Below are positions 1 through 11,068 of a stretch of 64,000 bases of DNA, piece by piece. How positions within the stretch are numbered: position 1 is the stretch's first letter; every line of letters starts with the position of its first letter. Under the pieces are notes generated by a model that had not been told where the DNA came from, did no database searches, and saw nothing but the letters and a program-made list of their open reading frames with translations. The stretch comes from Gymnopilus junonius. Its lineage: Eukaryota > Basidiomycota > Agaricomycetes > Agaricales > Galerinaceae. The stretch is taken from assembly GCA_015501075.1 (NCBI GenBank), contig JADNYJ010000084.1, positions 1 through 64,000 on the forward strand, written 5' to 3'. The translations under genes were made by a program, and so were the position numbers.

Positions 1-189
1 GCCTCTGTAAAGGCTTAGTAAATATGTCTGCCATTTGTTGAGGATCTCAGCAGTCCTTTATACACACTGATTCTTCTTTGACTCTCTCTCTAACCCAATG
101 CCATCTTATATCTATATGTTTACCCCTCTTATGAAACTGGGGATTTTTAGCCATAGCAATAGAACTGTCATTATCTCCCAGAATGAGAG

Positions 190-1459
190 TCAGTTCTTTC
201 TGCTCAAAGCTATTTCTTCATATAAAGCATGGAGCCACATGGCTTCCCTAGATGCTTCAGATAATGCCACATATTCAGCTTCTGTGGAGGAAAGCATGAT
301 CATGGACTGCTTCTTTGATCCCCATGTAATTGCTCCTCCATGAGATAGGAACATGTACCCAGAAATAGATTTCCTGTCATCGGCAATTTGGCAAAGCCGG
401 CGTCTGAGTACCCAAAGGCTAGATTGTTCCTCTGAAATTGTGAGGTTTAGTTGTATAAGTGATACCATAATTCTTGGTCCCAGCTAAGTATCTGAGGACC
501 CTCTTAGCCGCCGTATAATGAGCCATGCTCAGATTTGCTGTAAAGGCAGCCAATCTATTTATGGCATAAGCTATATCGGGCCTTGTGGCGGTTGCCAGAT
601 ATTGAAGGGAACCGATTAATGATGCATAAGAATTGCTTCTATTTCCGTCTGATCCTTCGGGGTTCGGTTCGAGCACTATATTTGGATCCAATGGTGTAGA
701 AACTGGATTACACTTCTCCATACCCTCACGGCATAGAATAGTTTCAATATATTGCCTTTGTGAGATGGTAATGGAGTCCGGGGTTTGAGTAATCTCAATA
801 CCAACTATCTTTGTTGGTTCCCCAAGATCTGTAAGGTCCAATATAGAATTCAATTCACTTTTAAGCTTCTTCATGCCTCGTCAGAGAGGGTGAACACTAA
901 TAGATCATCGACCCAGACTGTGATAATTTCCAAGTCATTAGTATGACCACTCCCCCTGACATAGGCGCACGGATCACTCCATAGCCTTGAAAGCCTATAT
1001 TCTTTAATCTGCGATCTAGCTCGGTTCCACTCTGGCCCGACTGCTTCAAACCATAAATGGTTTTAATCAATCGGCAAACTCTATCAGTGCCATCACGAAA
1101 CCTTCGGGCTGGCGCATAATGACCCGCTCCTTCAGTATTCCATTAAGGTAAGCCCCTTTACGTCCAACTGCTGAATTTTAAACTTCATTACAGGAACGAG
1201 CTAATATTGCGCAGATCGTCTCTAAGCACACAACTGGAGAGAATGTGTCATTGTAGTCTTGTCCGGGTCTCTGCGCGCATCCTTTAGCCACTAGTCTCGC
1301 TTTGTACTTAATTAGTTCCCCTAATTTATTATACTTCTTTGTGAGTACCCATTTATTAGCTATTGGGACTGCATCTGCTGGCCGGTCAGTGAGTTCCCAG
1401 TACCCATCTTCTTTAATTGATCCAATTCGGCATTTATGGCTGCTTCCCAATGTTCCCAC
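190..1459 (-). pseudogene. Copia reverse transcriptase and RNase H remnant
   Basis: The 1178-1459 piece begins the RT domain (NKWVLTKKYN, YKARLVAKGCAQRPGQDY). The catalytic xxDD motif is readable as WVDDLLVF near 900-920 but is followed by an in-frame stop. The 419-874 piece holds the thumb/connection (SLIGSLQYLATATRPD) and 190-468 the RNase H (MLSSTEAEYVALSEA). Internal stops and frame changes mean no active RT. Confidence 0.85.
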
Positions 1460-1712
1460 TCTGGGGACCTCTTTGCCTCATGGATCGTCTTTGGCTCATC
1501 GCCTCCGAGGGGAACTTCTGTGATCGCGTTCACAATATCTGATGACGTGAGTATGGCCTCATTCATCTCATCAGGGAACGGATCATGTAATCTTGCATAA
1601 TCTACTCTGCTCCGGTCTTAGCACTCTGGGCTCACTATTCCCAGAATCTTCTTCCGGATCATCCGGCTTCTTTCATTTCCTCTGACTAGGCTCATCGGTT
1701 ATCTCCGGTGGC

Positions 1713-3117
1713 CTATTCCTGCCGACAGATCTGTGCTCGATTTGGCATGTTCACCTCCTGCTCCCCCTCGGGCCATACATCGGGCACCTCTATGCCAATC
1801 GATTCCGTGGGGGCTGGGTGGTCGGGAAGCAGGAAATGGAAGTTCCTTGATTTAATATATTTTACTCTGAGCACTGTATATAATACCGATTTTGACCCAT
1901 CGTCGAATCCGACGAACAAAAACTGTTTTGACTTGGGTCTTAATTTAGATTCTTGATGGGAACCTTGATTGAGTATCCATACAGGCACCCCAAACTCCCG
2001 GAGATGAGAAACATCTGGCGTTGCCATGTCCACCTCGAACGGAGTCTTGTTCGGGAGAGCCTTCATATGGGTTCGATTGCGTAAGTATGCTGCATGCCCA
2101 CAGCTAATTCCCAAAGGAATTCCGGGATGCGCCGTGCATTCAACATTGCACATGCTAATTCCATGAGCATGCAGTTCATATTCCGCAATGCCGTTCTGCG
2201 AGGGGGAATATGGTGCTGTCTGCTCAAGGTCTATTCCTTGAGTTCTGCACAATCTTTAAGATCTGTATTAATAAATTCTCCCCACCATCTATATGAATAG
2301 TGCGGGTTGCATGCCTTTGACCCTTAATCTTGTCATGTAGTCTTTAATATTTTGCACTGCATCTGACTTTAATTTTAGAAAGCACACATGTATGTGCCTG
2401 GCATGATCATCCACAAAGCTAATGTAATATTGATTGCCATGGATTGATGCTGTTTGGCACTTGCCCCAGAGATCAATATGGGTCAACTCTCCAGGCCTCA
2501 TTGTGCGCTGCTGCACCTTCTTCGGAAATGGAGCTATGAATTGCTTTGATTCCATACAAGCTTGGCAGTCCAGCTTTGGTGTTCTATTGTCCACATGGAA
2601 ACCATCAACCAGCTGACCTTATATCATATGCTGCAAGCTGCTGTATCCTATGTGGCCAAAACATCTATGCCATACCTCTCAGCTCTCACTGCCTCTACGC
2701 ATTATTTACTCATTCTGTAGATGCACATATATTATTTTGCTGTTGTGTGGGTTTTCACATGTGCATCACCATGTGATATAAATGATTATCTATTTTTGTC
2801 CCCTTCGCAATCAGCCAGCTGTCCTTGGTAAGCAGGGATAATACTCCATTCCCACCAAGATAACAGCCACTGCCAGCATCCCATCTGCCAAGTGAGATAA
2901 GATTGTTGTGATTATTAGGGATATGAAGGACATCTTCAATCCTCACAATATATTTATGTCCATTGACTGCTGATTCTAACTCAACAGTTCCTTTCCCTAC
3001 AGTGCACGTAGTCAAGTCTCCTACACCTTGAACTACTGCATTCTTCAGGGGCTTGTATGTAATAAATGTGTCACATTGATTCATGACATGAGAAGTTGTT
3101 GCTAGTTGGCAAGCCAA
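1713..3117 (-). pseudogene. Copia protease and integrase remnant
   Basis: The 2755-3117 piece matches the copia protease-to-GAG-pre-integrase stretch (ending LYHMVMHM). The usual DSGA protease site upstream is not readable in this frame. The 2289-2594 piece carries the linker, then integrase core with the first Asp in HIDLWG and the FVDDHAR segment. The 1713-2252 piece carries the integrase Glu region (PYSPSQNG) and the C-terminal part (FVGFDDGSK). These lie in separate frames, so the integrase is broken. Confidence 0.8.
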
Positions 3118-3229
3118 TCATAATAGATAACTCACTCATCTATTCTGGCATAATTATGGGGATTGCAGTTGCTAAAATTATAAGCTACTGTTCCGTCTTC
3201 TTGAATATCTTCCATATTATTAATGAATG

Positions 3230-4265
3230 CTACCATGCTGTCCTCGATGCCTCATCCTCCTGAGGATCCTGAGTCTCTGTGCACATGGTCTGATGGGTCT
3301 GGCCAACCTTCCACTTCTTCTGCAGTTGTTTGGCTGAGCTACCCTCTGGCTTCCCCTTGCAGCGGCATTTCCCGGTGCCATGGCCGAACCATCCACAAAG
3401 GGAGCAATGCTCCTGTCCAAGGTATTTGCAATCGACGGTCTTGTGATTATCATGACTGCAGTGCTTGCATTTGTCTTTGTTAGTGCCCAAATGCACTGTC
3501 ACACTAATGCGGTTCACAAGCTTGTGCTTCTGGCCTTGGCCTGGACCACTGACATAATTTATTTGATCCAAGGCTAGACTGCATTCCTGGCGCATCAGTA
3601 TTCCTCCATTAGAATACCAATGAAATCTTGTGACTTTATTTTTAGCTTGACTTGTTCTCTTCTGGGTCTTTCTGCTTACTAATGTATGGATCAGTAAACA
3701 TGTCCCAGGAAGGAGGCAAGGATGATGCTATGATAATTTTAAATTGATCATCGGGGATCCGGCTATTCTCATCCATAGTATTGGAGTGCTCCCATAATTT
3801 CTTGAGCATGTTAAGGTGTGTGACGATGTTGTCACCTTCATTTGTGGAAGTTTTAAATAGATTGCAAAGAATAGAAATCGCAACGTAACTGCCCTTGACA
3901 TCATGGACTGATGCGAGATTATCCCACATCTCCTTGGCAGTCTGGGCACTCTGCATGTGAATAAGCTGATTATCAGATATGTTCATCTGAATCAGCGACT
4001 GAGCATAAGAATCATTAAAGTGCCAGGCATCTAAATCCTCCATAGATGCATCTGTCCCAGGCTTCAGAATAGTCCCTTTAGTATATTCTAGGACACAGCA
4101 AACCTTTAGCACTGTAACCATTCTGGTCCTCCAGGCTATCCAGTTGCTGTCTCTGAGCAATTCTGGAAGCTTCATGATTGATTGAGCAACACATGTGTCG
4201 ACTTTGGTAATTGCCATCATGAATCTTGATCTTGATAAATATAGACTTGATTGATTTGATGTCAC
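3230..4265 (-). pseudogene. Copia gag remnant with two CCHC zinc knuckles
   Basis: The 3642-4265 piece has the UBN2/retrotransposon gag pattern (LRDSNWIAWRTRM near the N-terminus, then helical capsid-like sequence). The 3230-3595 piece, in another frame, has two CX2CX4HX4C knuckles, CKHCSHDNHKTVDC and CSLCGWFGHGTGKC, which bind nucleic acid in such Gag proteins. The frame break near 3,600-3,640 separates capsid from nucleocapsid, so the protein is not made intact. Confidence 0.8.
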
Positions 4266-4341
4266 TGTTTGCTTTGAATTCGCAAGGGTTTAAATGCTCT
4301 TGAAGTTGTTAAAGCCCGGGCCCATAACCCTTTGGCAATGG

Positions 4342-4544
4342 TGTAGTCTACATATGTAGCATTTAATAAAACCCTTTAACTTCCTTTTGAGGAAGGTAGA
4401 GATTTGGGTACAAGATCAGTTATATTCTGTCCTTCTCAGACAGCTGTTTATATACTACAATCTCGATCATACCTACTATCTAAGGTAAGTATTCAATCTC
4501 TGACTGAATGTCAGATACTCAGGTTGTCTGCCTATGCCCCAACA
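4342..4544 (-). repeat. Candidate 5' LTR of the copia element
   Basis: On the minus strand this 203-bp stretch begins TGTTGGGG and ends CTACA, so it has TG...CA ends. It holds a TATA-like tatataaac and sits just upstream of gag, where the 5' LTR should be. The second LTR is outside the window, so the ends cannot be confirmed by comparison. Confidence 0.5.
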
Positions 4545-5273
4545 TGAGGTCCTCCCATCCATTCTGCATCAAACTCTTAGTTAAGACCGGGGGGGTGTGA
4601 AGGAGACCTATGGCACAAATAGTGGTCAAAAATGTTCATGAGAAATAACCTTTGAGATTTCATAGATTTCATATATTATAACTGATTGAATGAACTTGGG
4701 AAACTAATTCTGATCTTTCCCTAACATCTATTGACATTTCCCATGGACATTAATATTCCTTCCTGCAATATATATTACAGTTCCCAAAAACTAATTTAAT
4801 TCACTTACCGAACACTAAATTTATGACTTGCCATGAAATTGTTCAGTTCCCAAGAACCATACCTTTATGGCTCCCGAAAGATAGCCTTCCAAAATGACAT
4901 CATGCAGTCAGATTCTGATTAAATGCATCTATATTCCCAATAAAAATTTTCCTCACATGCAATACTGAAAATGCCTTGTTGAGTCCGAAGACATTTCCAT
5001 CACTTTGAGGGCCTGGAAAATCGGAGCTTGAATGCTGGCGTTGCTGAATGTGAGAGCCAGATAATGCTTGGTGATAGGCAGTTATTGGCTGACACCCTGC
5101 CGTATGGTCTGCTCCTCATGCCTTTCGCAAACTTCAATGCCCAATGAATTATGACTCTGCCAACAGTGATGATGCTCCAGGTGGGAAATTTTGCCTGGTT
5201 GAATTTAAGTGGATTGGTGGTGGAGAGGAACTCAGATATCAGAATGGATTCATTGTCAGATGCACCGGTGGCC

Positions 5274-5327
5274 CCTGCACCAGTCCATTTCTCTTCAAAT
5301 CTGAAGTCAACTATTTGTTCAGATTTT
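5274..5327 (+). repeat. 54-bp direct repeat, copy 1
   Basis: Matches 5862-5915 with three differences over 54 bases, all transitions (A/G, A/G, T/C). Copies are about 590 bp apart in the same orientation. Neither overlaps a recognised gene. Confidence 0.85.
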
Positions 5328-5861
5328 AGCTTTTTTTGTGCTTGTACAAGCTAAAAAGAAAAAAAAAAGGGGATGAAAATCTGGCCATCAGGATCTGGGC
5401 CCAGATTCCCAAAAGTGCAGACTTTGTACCAAACATTCAGAAATGCCAGAGCAGAAGAGGACCATGAAATTGATTCTCTGTATCATGAATCGTGGCACAG
5501 GAGATGAAACGATGCGAAAATTTGCCATTGCTGACCATACAACTGTTGAAATATTCAGAACTTACCTTCAAACGACTCCATTCTAGTACCCAATTTTCAC
5601 CCAAATAGGCTTTCACTGTTCCATATTATGAAGGCTTTTATCTTTCCTTTTATATCTACTCTTATTATTGTTATGCAGGTAATCTATGTACTTAAGTACC
5701 AGTAGTACTATGATGTAACCTTGCGCGTTTACCTCCCATCCAAATAAACGTGTCGCTTTTGGACTTTCTTTCGGCTATTCCAACAACGACATACTAAATT
5801 TTGGAGGAATTGGCCGAAAAAGCGGAAAAGTCAAAAAGTAAATTGCCGACTTGCTGACGGG

Positions 5862-5915
5862 CCTGCACCGGTCCATTTCTCTTCAAATCTGAAGTCGACT
5901 ATTTGCTCAGATTTT
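5862..5915 (+). repeat. 54-bp direct repeat, copy 2
   Basis: Second copy of the repeat at 5274-5327, in direct orientation. It could be part of a short dispersed element or the edge of a decayed transposon. Confidence 0.85.
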
Positions 5916-6312
5916 TCGTATCCTCTCTAGAAGCAAAGCAATAATCCTCAACTCTAGTGAAAACTGTAGAAATCAGGAGGTGCCCGGATCGAACCTGCGG
6001 CCGCATTTCAGGGGGGGTTCCAATCCCCGAAATAGCACTGCTTTAAAGTACGTAAAACTGCTAGCAACAAACTCTTGCAATGCTTCGCCTTGAGGCCGTG
6101 TTGCTGCCTGCCAGCTTCCTTCCTGGGTTCTCTGTCCCCTAGGAAAGCGACAATTGCCTTCGTGGCATCTCTTCCTGTTCACCGAGAGATAAAACCCATT
6201 GTTGTCAAGCATATTCCTTCCCACAATCGACTTGCCACGCTTTCAACCTCGCGCTCGCATTTCTCAAAGCCACGGGCGCAGTTGAACAGTACCAGCACAT
6301 TCAGAATTTGCC

Positions 6313-7455
6313 ATGGCTTTCCAGGACGACTCTTCGCCCGTTTCTCTCGACGTTTTCCGCCCTCAATCACCTGAGCCCTACCACACATTCTCTCGGCCTC
6401 CTGACCTCAATGGACTAGGAACTAAAGGGCAACGTATTCTTTGGTTAGAATCTAAAATGGCTTGGGGGATATACGGCACCGGAGAGTTTTATACCCTCCA
6501 GAATGTTGCCTGGGAGAAGAGGGAGGAGGAATGGACGAAGAAGATCAAGGAAATCGTGAAAGAAGATACCGAAAAACCCGATGCTGAGCGCATTGACTCT
6601 GTCGCGTGGCTGGTCGAATTTAGCTCGGAACCTACCGCAGAGATGTGGCAGGCCTTGGATGGGCTCTCCCCTAAGCATTTACACATGCTCGCGGGGTTCG
6701 CAGAGGAATCTGCCATCGCACCTCTTGGCGCCCTCAAACACCAGTGGACCAGGTTGGAGACACTCACCTTGAGTAACGAAACCAACGATGAGTTCCTCAA
6801 AGGGGCTCCGAAGGTGTTATCCAGGATCACTTCCCTCTCGTTGCAGTATTGTTTCACTCGCTGGAACCTTGTCCCACCACACGCCACGCGACTGAAGGAC
6901 TTGCACATTGTAAAGAACAACGCTTGCCAAATGTTCTGCTACGCTGTGGACAACAAACGGAACCCAGGGTTGGCTGAGCAGCTGGAGGTTCTCGAGATCA
7001 AGACCAAGAGCGGGTTCGATCCACAGGGATCATATACCTCTAGAGGGTTCAGGCGGTGTCTCAAGAAATGCACGAACCTGCGCGAGTTAACTTACGCCGC
7101 CGGTGTGAACTATGGTATGGACGTCCAGCTCACGGAGTATATTCCAGACTCTGTCGAGAAATTAACCCTGGAATTTTCTCGTTCACTTCCATTCCTTCGC
7201 GAATTTTATGCCTGGATCGAGTCAGCCGCCGACTCTACTTGGCTACCTCGGTTGAAGGCGTTCAAGATGTCGATCGATCCAAAAAGTCGCCTTATGGACA
7301 CGAGACGCGTCAGGAATTCCCCGCGAATTAGAATGGTCGTGAATTCGCCTCTAGACTTTACGGCTGAGAGGTTCGACTTGGAGTTCGACGAGATGAGGCG
7401 ACAAGTATATGATTTTCTAAATTCCAGACAGCCAGCAGTGGAGTGTTTACTTTGA
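6313..7455 (+). CDS. Hypothetical LRR/F-box-like protein, single exon
   Basis: An uninterrupted 380-residue frame from ATG to TGA. Residues about 115-290 contain loosely spaced leucine-rich segments (LETLTLSNET, ITSLSLQYC, LKDLHIVKNN, LEVLEIKTK, LRELTYAAG, VEKLTLEFS), the pattern of the leucine-rich part of many agaricomycete F-box/LRR proteins. No F-box is obvious at the N-terminus. There is no signal peptide or membrane segment. Lack of introns contrasts with most neighbours and may reflect a retrogene or a young lineage-specific family. Function unknown; protein-protein interaction is only an inference from the leucine pattern. Confidence 0.75.
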   Translation: MAFQDDSSPVSLDVFRPQSPEPYHTFSRPPDLNGLGTKGQRILWLESKMAWGIYGTGEFYTLQNVAWEKREEEWTKKIKEIVKEDTEKPDAERIDSVAWLVEFSSEPTAEMWQALDGLSPKHLHMLAGFAEESAIAPLGALKHQWTRLETLTLSNETNDEFLKGAPKVLSRITSLSLQYCFTRWNLVPPHATRLKDLHIVKNNACQMFCYAVDNKRNPGLAEQLEVLEIKTKSGFDPQGSYTSRGFRRCLKKCTNLRELTYAAGVNYGMDVQLTEYIPDSVEKLTLEFSRSLPFLREFYAWIESAADSTWLPRLKAFKMSIDPKSRLMDTRRVRNSPRIRMVVNSPLDFTAERFDLEFDEMRRQVYDFLNSRQPAVECLL

Positions 7456-7821
7456 ATATATTGTGGAGACAATTGGCTCCTTGAATGACATTGGCATCAA
7501 TAGCCCAGTGGTAGAATCGTATTTATGGTGTACGAGCAGATTATCAAGGCGATTGGCAGGAGGCAACTATGAGTAGAAGTAGGGCGTCATGCTGGAGTCT
7601 AACGGGCCATTGCGGATTAGAGTTTAGAGTATGTGCTACATTCGGGCGGGATTGGAATGTACTTCTGGCACTGTCTGTTCCTTTTTTTCTTGACGGCTCA
7701 CTTCCTAATATCATTGTCACGACGCAAATTTCACTGAAGGTAAGTGCGGCAAATATATAATGGAATGAATTTATTTCTAGGCTCCATTACTGCCTTTGCG
7801 CATAATCATAGTATATTCCTG
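7456..7821. other. Intergenic, nothing recognised
   Basis: About 370 bp between the 3' ends of two convergent genes. Only short frames; no repeat or RNA gene seen. Confidence 0.6.
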
Positions 7822-9003
7822 TTAGTACGAGAACTTCTGACCCACTAGTTTCTCGCTCAACCTCCACAACTTCTCCGCCTCGAAAGGACTGGTGGCCCAT
7901 GGCTTGATCGTATCAGTGAGCGGATCGGCCACGCGGCATTCGAGGAGGTAGGCACCGTTGTGAGCTATGCACAGTGGTTAAATGCGATTAGTGGTCGCAG
8001 CACCAGAGGGGCATAAGTCGACTGCGGCAATAGAATTTACTTACCAGAGAGGTTAGGATCAAATGCAGCATAAACATGTGTTGCAGTTCCTTTCTCGATT
8101 GGCAAGATGTCAGGACTATAATCAGCCCTTCCTTCTACGTTTCCCAACACGCGATCAAGGGCACCTTTAAAGAAGGGGCTTGGTAAGTAACTAGTCCACC
8201 TTGATATAATTTGAAATATGAAGAAAGTGGACTGACGGAGTCTATCAGGCAAGGTGGCAAGATCCACATTGTCTACAGCATTTGTGAGGATTACTCCAGG
8301 ATGGAGGCTAAAGGCAAGAAGACCGTGTTTTTCTCCCAGCCTCTTGGCCAAGGAAGTTGAAAACAAGATATTCGCCGTCTTAGTTTGACCATAGGCACGT
8401 AGAACATCGTAGTCGTTATCGCCCTAGCCGAAGATGAATAACAATCAAAATTATAATGATACCAATGATGTCAAATTGACTCACCTCGAAATTGTAGCCT
8501 TCAAAACGGAACGGACTCAGCCGATGACCGTCGCTGCTGACGTTGACGATTCGCCGTGCGCTGGAAGCGAGGATTTTGTCCATAATTAGATTTGTGAATA
8601 GGAAATGTCCAAGGTGGTTAGTGGCTAGTTGGCGTTCAAAGCCGTCGACGGTAACACCGTATTCATTGACCAACTTGCCGGCGTTATTCACGAGGACATC
8701 TACGACTGGAATATCAGACCACCCATTGATGATAGCAGCTGCTTCGCGGACGCTCTGTAGGGATTCGAGGTCTAGTGGTAAAATGCGCGTCTTGACGTCG
8801 GAGTTAGATGCAGCAATGGCTGCTTCGGTCTGCTGTGCTTTCCTCACGTCGCGAGCGGCGAGGATGATCCATGCTGGTCGACCCTTCGCTATGGCCTGAA
8901 CGAAGTATGCGCCCAGAGATCCAGGGGATACACCAGTGATGATGATGGCTTTGCCTTTGATGTAGTTCGCATAGTGTACCACGAGCTCGTCAGCTGTTGA
9001 CAT
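7822..9003 (-). CDS. Short-chain dehydrogenase/reductase, 346 aa, 3 exons
   Basis: NAD(P)-dependent oxidoreductase of the classical/extended SDR type, close to fungal retinol-dehydrogenase-like enzymes; substrate unknown. Exons 8485-9003, 8045-8423 and 7822-7964 join in frame (1,041 nt) with GT-AG introns. Visible motifs: cofactor loop TGVSPGSLG near residue 19, NNAG near 107, catalytic Ser in VNVSSDGH, and YGQTK (YxxxK) at the start of exon 2. A candidate 58-nt intron at 8179-8236 would break the frame, and the frame is open through it, so I left it as coding; the hydrophobic segment it encodes (about FFIFQII) is unusual. No signal peptide; probably cytosolic or membrane-associated. Confidence 0.88.
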
Positions 9004-9516
9004 TGCTTTGGTGAGGGGAAGCTGGGTATTGACTTACTTCTCTCCCACTTTATATGCGAGTTTCCCCAGGTATACGGCGTCCTTCCGTAAACGCGGAAAC
9101 GGAATTGGAACCCGTAAGTCTTGGATAATGCATATGGTCATGGAAATTAGTGAGATCGTATTAGCTTGCTTGGTATTAGTAATAGTACTTTGTAACGGGT
9201 GGGCCGTAAATAGCAATATCTGATGGAAATGTTTTGTCGTGATTTAGAGGCTTCCTAAATCGTCGAGGTCTTTCTAATTCATTGCCACTATATACCTGGA
9301 TTGGGTCCGAAATGACTATCAATGAGCAAATTTCATGACAGAGCGTACGCGCTGAAGTACCAAAAATGGATGAGGTGGTGCGCCACTCCCATTAGGTCTT
9401 ATTGATTCAATTGTAAAGGTCAAGTGGACAATAGTCCCGGACTGTCGTAGTCACGATGCAAGAATTAACAGAAATAGACACGTTCTTTAAGTGCAAGTAC
9501 AGTATAGCTGATACGA
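9004..9516. other. Intergenic, nothing recognised
   Basis: Upstream region of the dehydrogenase and downstream region of the next minus-strand gene. No supported gene, repeat or RNA. Confidence 0.55.
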
Positions 9517-9904
9517 TCAAGATTGCAGTTTGGAGGCGTCCGCATCGCTAAAAATGGCTTGCTTGAGGTCATGCCCAGGACCGTGGAAAATATCCAGAAT
9601 AAATAAATATGACCATTAGATATGTGTGTGACAAACGCAAGCACGATTTAGCAATAAAAAAAGAACTCACGTTTGAACTAGCACCTTCTAGTTTCGAACT
9701 TCCCGAACTTTCATGGAGCAACGAGGGGCTCACACTGCCACCCAGCATTTGCAAGCATGCGTCTATTCGATCGAGACGGCCTTGAATTCGGGCGAGGCTG
9801 TCGTCGACTTGTCTTGATAAGTTTTGAAGTGCCTCTGATATTTCTGCATATGCGATCGTAGGTGTGGCATGGCGGGATGCGTAGGCGGATTGGGGTGGAG
9901 CCAT
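9517..9904 (-). CDS. Small coiled-coil protein, 92 aa, 2 exons
   Basis: Exon 1 is 9671-9904 and exon 2 9517-9561, joined by a 109-nt GT-AG intron in phase 0. The product begins MAPPQSAYASR. Residues about 18-55 form an amphipathic helix with heptad-like spacing (ISEALQNLSRQVDDSLARI), followed by a Ser-rich tail. The size and single helix resemble small subunits of multiprotein assemblies, but I do not recognise the family. It lies about 170 bp downstream of another minus-strand gene. The splice acceptor is chosen because it gives a frame ending at the first stop; other acceptors are possible. Confidence 0.55.
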
Positions 9905-10073
9905 TAGGTGACAATGGTGGTTGGGGACAAAGACGCGAGCGCGGGAAATTGTTGCTGATCAAGCATCAAATCAAGGGAGCAGATAAGATAAGATTCAAAA
10001 ATCATATGTATTGCTTGGCCGATTCTTCCAAAGCTACCGCATCGGTATCTATGTACTCCTTCTCGATATCCAT

Positions 10074-11068
10074 CTAATAACCTTTGTGAACTTTCTCTTT
10101 CGGGCCTTTTATGAACCACATTTGCCCGATGAGCTGGTACCAGTTCCCTTGCGCGAAGCGCGTTTTGCACAATTCCTCAAATATGAATCGAACGTATGCG
10201 TTTTCGTGCGTATTCGCGTGACGCTCTATCCAGTGTCTTTGGAATTTGCTGCCTTCTTCGAGATATAGGGCGAGTGGTATACTAAGTGCTTCATCTATTC
10301 AAATAAGAAAAAGTATCAGTCATTCAAAACAAAGGGGTGAAAGAATAATTAACTCACGTCCCATGAAAAACTGCGCCTTGTGAAGATTGAATTCCTGCGG
10401 GATATCTCTGACGAGATTTTCTTTTTCCTTAAGGGTCTCTGCAAGCTCGGCAAGCAAGGAAAGTGGATCAAACTTCATATTATACTTGGTGTATATCTTC
10501 GTGACCTTCTCTACAAATTTCGGATCGTTTATCATATGCGCGACGACTGATACTTCCAAGACATGTTCAATTTGGGGCTAGAAATTAACGTAACGATGCC
10601 GTTTAAAACCTTGAATAGGACAAGACCATAGACGACTGACCTTAGTGTTACCAAAGGCAAAGGTAGCTAAACTTTACTTGAGCACAAGCCGATTTTATCT
10701 TCCGCCTTGAAACTCAGTCTGAGACCATTCCGTGCTACTTTGGCCTGTGCATCGTGTTCACGGTCTTCTCGCAGGTAACCATTGGGATCATCGATCAACA
10801 CCCCATTCATTTCAGGATCTATCTCAAAGATGCGCCAGCAGAATGAGGAAAAGAATTTATCGATCTCTGCAACTTGTCTGTGATTGAGGATAAGGTCTAA
10901 TGGATGGAACCATGATTACGCTGTGGAATTGACAATGCAATAAATCGACATACCTTTTGAGACTTTCTGGCCCGGACCAACTGATCTGCCTATGAGCGCT
11001 CCTAACTCTTCTCCGAACTGAACAATAACCGCTTGGTGCAGCAGTTTTGACTGTGCTTGGCTTGCCAT
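10074..11068 (-). pseudogene. Unrecognised conserved-looking protein, one frame break
   Basis: Four exon-like segments: 10954-11068 (starts MASQAQSKLL), 10678-10872 (contains EIDPEMNGVLIDDPNGYL), 10358-10577 (HVLEVSVVAHMIND) and 10074-10294 (ends KVHKGY). Introns 1 and 3 have clean GT-AG ends and correct phase. The second intron, with good GTAAAG and CTAG ends, joins in the wrong phase, so one base appears missing or the model is wrong. I do not recognise the family; HVLEVSVVAHMIN looks like a structured, possibly metal-binding, strand-helix segment, which is inference only. Called broken because of the phase clash; it may be intact if there is an assembly error. Confidence 0.45.

Larger units (their letters stand above)
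1..4544 (-). mobile_element. Ty1/copia-type LTR retrotransposon, decayed, cut by left window edge
   Basis: Reading leftward on the minus strand, the order is candidate 5' LTR, gag with zinc knuckles, protease region, GAG-pre-integrase and integrase, reverse transcriptase, RNase H. Integrase before RT is the copia order. The coding part is split into at least eight open pieces in different frames (3642-4265, 3230-3595, 2755-3117, 2289-2594, 1713-2252, 1178-1459, 419-874, 190-468), so no intact polyprotein remains. The 3' LTR would lie left of position 1 and is not seen, so the target-site duplication cannot be tested. Family assignment is secure; the outer boundary is inferred. Confidence 0.9.
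4545..6312. other. No gene; TE-like debris
   Basis: No convincing gene was found. At 4587-4600 a G-run (accgggggggtgtgaagg) resembles a polypurine tract followed by a TG LTR start on the plus strand. A 54-bp segment occurs twice (5274-5327 and 5862-5915). A tRNA-like T-arm sequence lies near 5980-6000 on the minus strand without a cloverleaf. Best read as remnants of older insertions. Confidence 0.5.

Noticed and set aside
5970..6060. tRNA-like sequence on the minus strand (ggttcgatcc T-loop)
   Set aside because: The T-arm does not pair properly and no matching 5' acceptor, D-arm or anticodon arm is found within tRNA distance; probably a fragment or chance.
8179..8236. 58-nt intron in the dehydrogenase
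   Set aside because: Its ends look acceptable but removal shifts the frame, while the unspliced frame is open and the rest of the gene totals exactly 347 codons.
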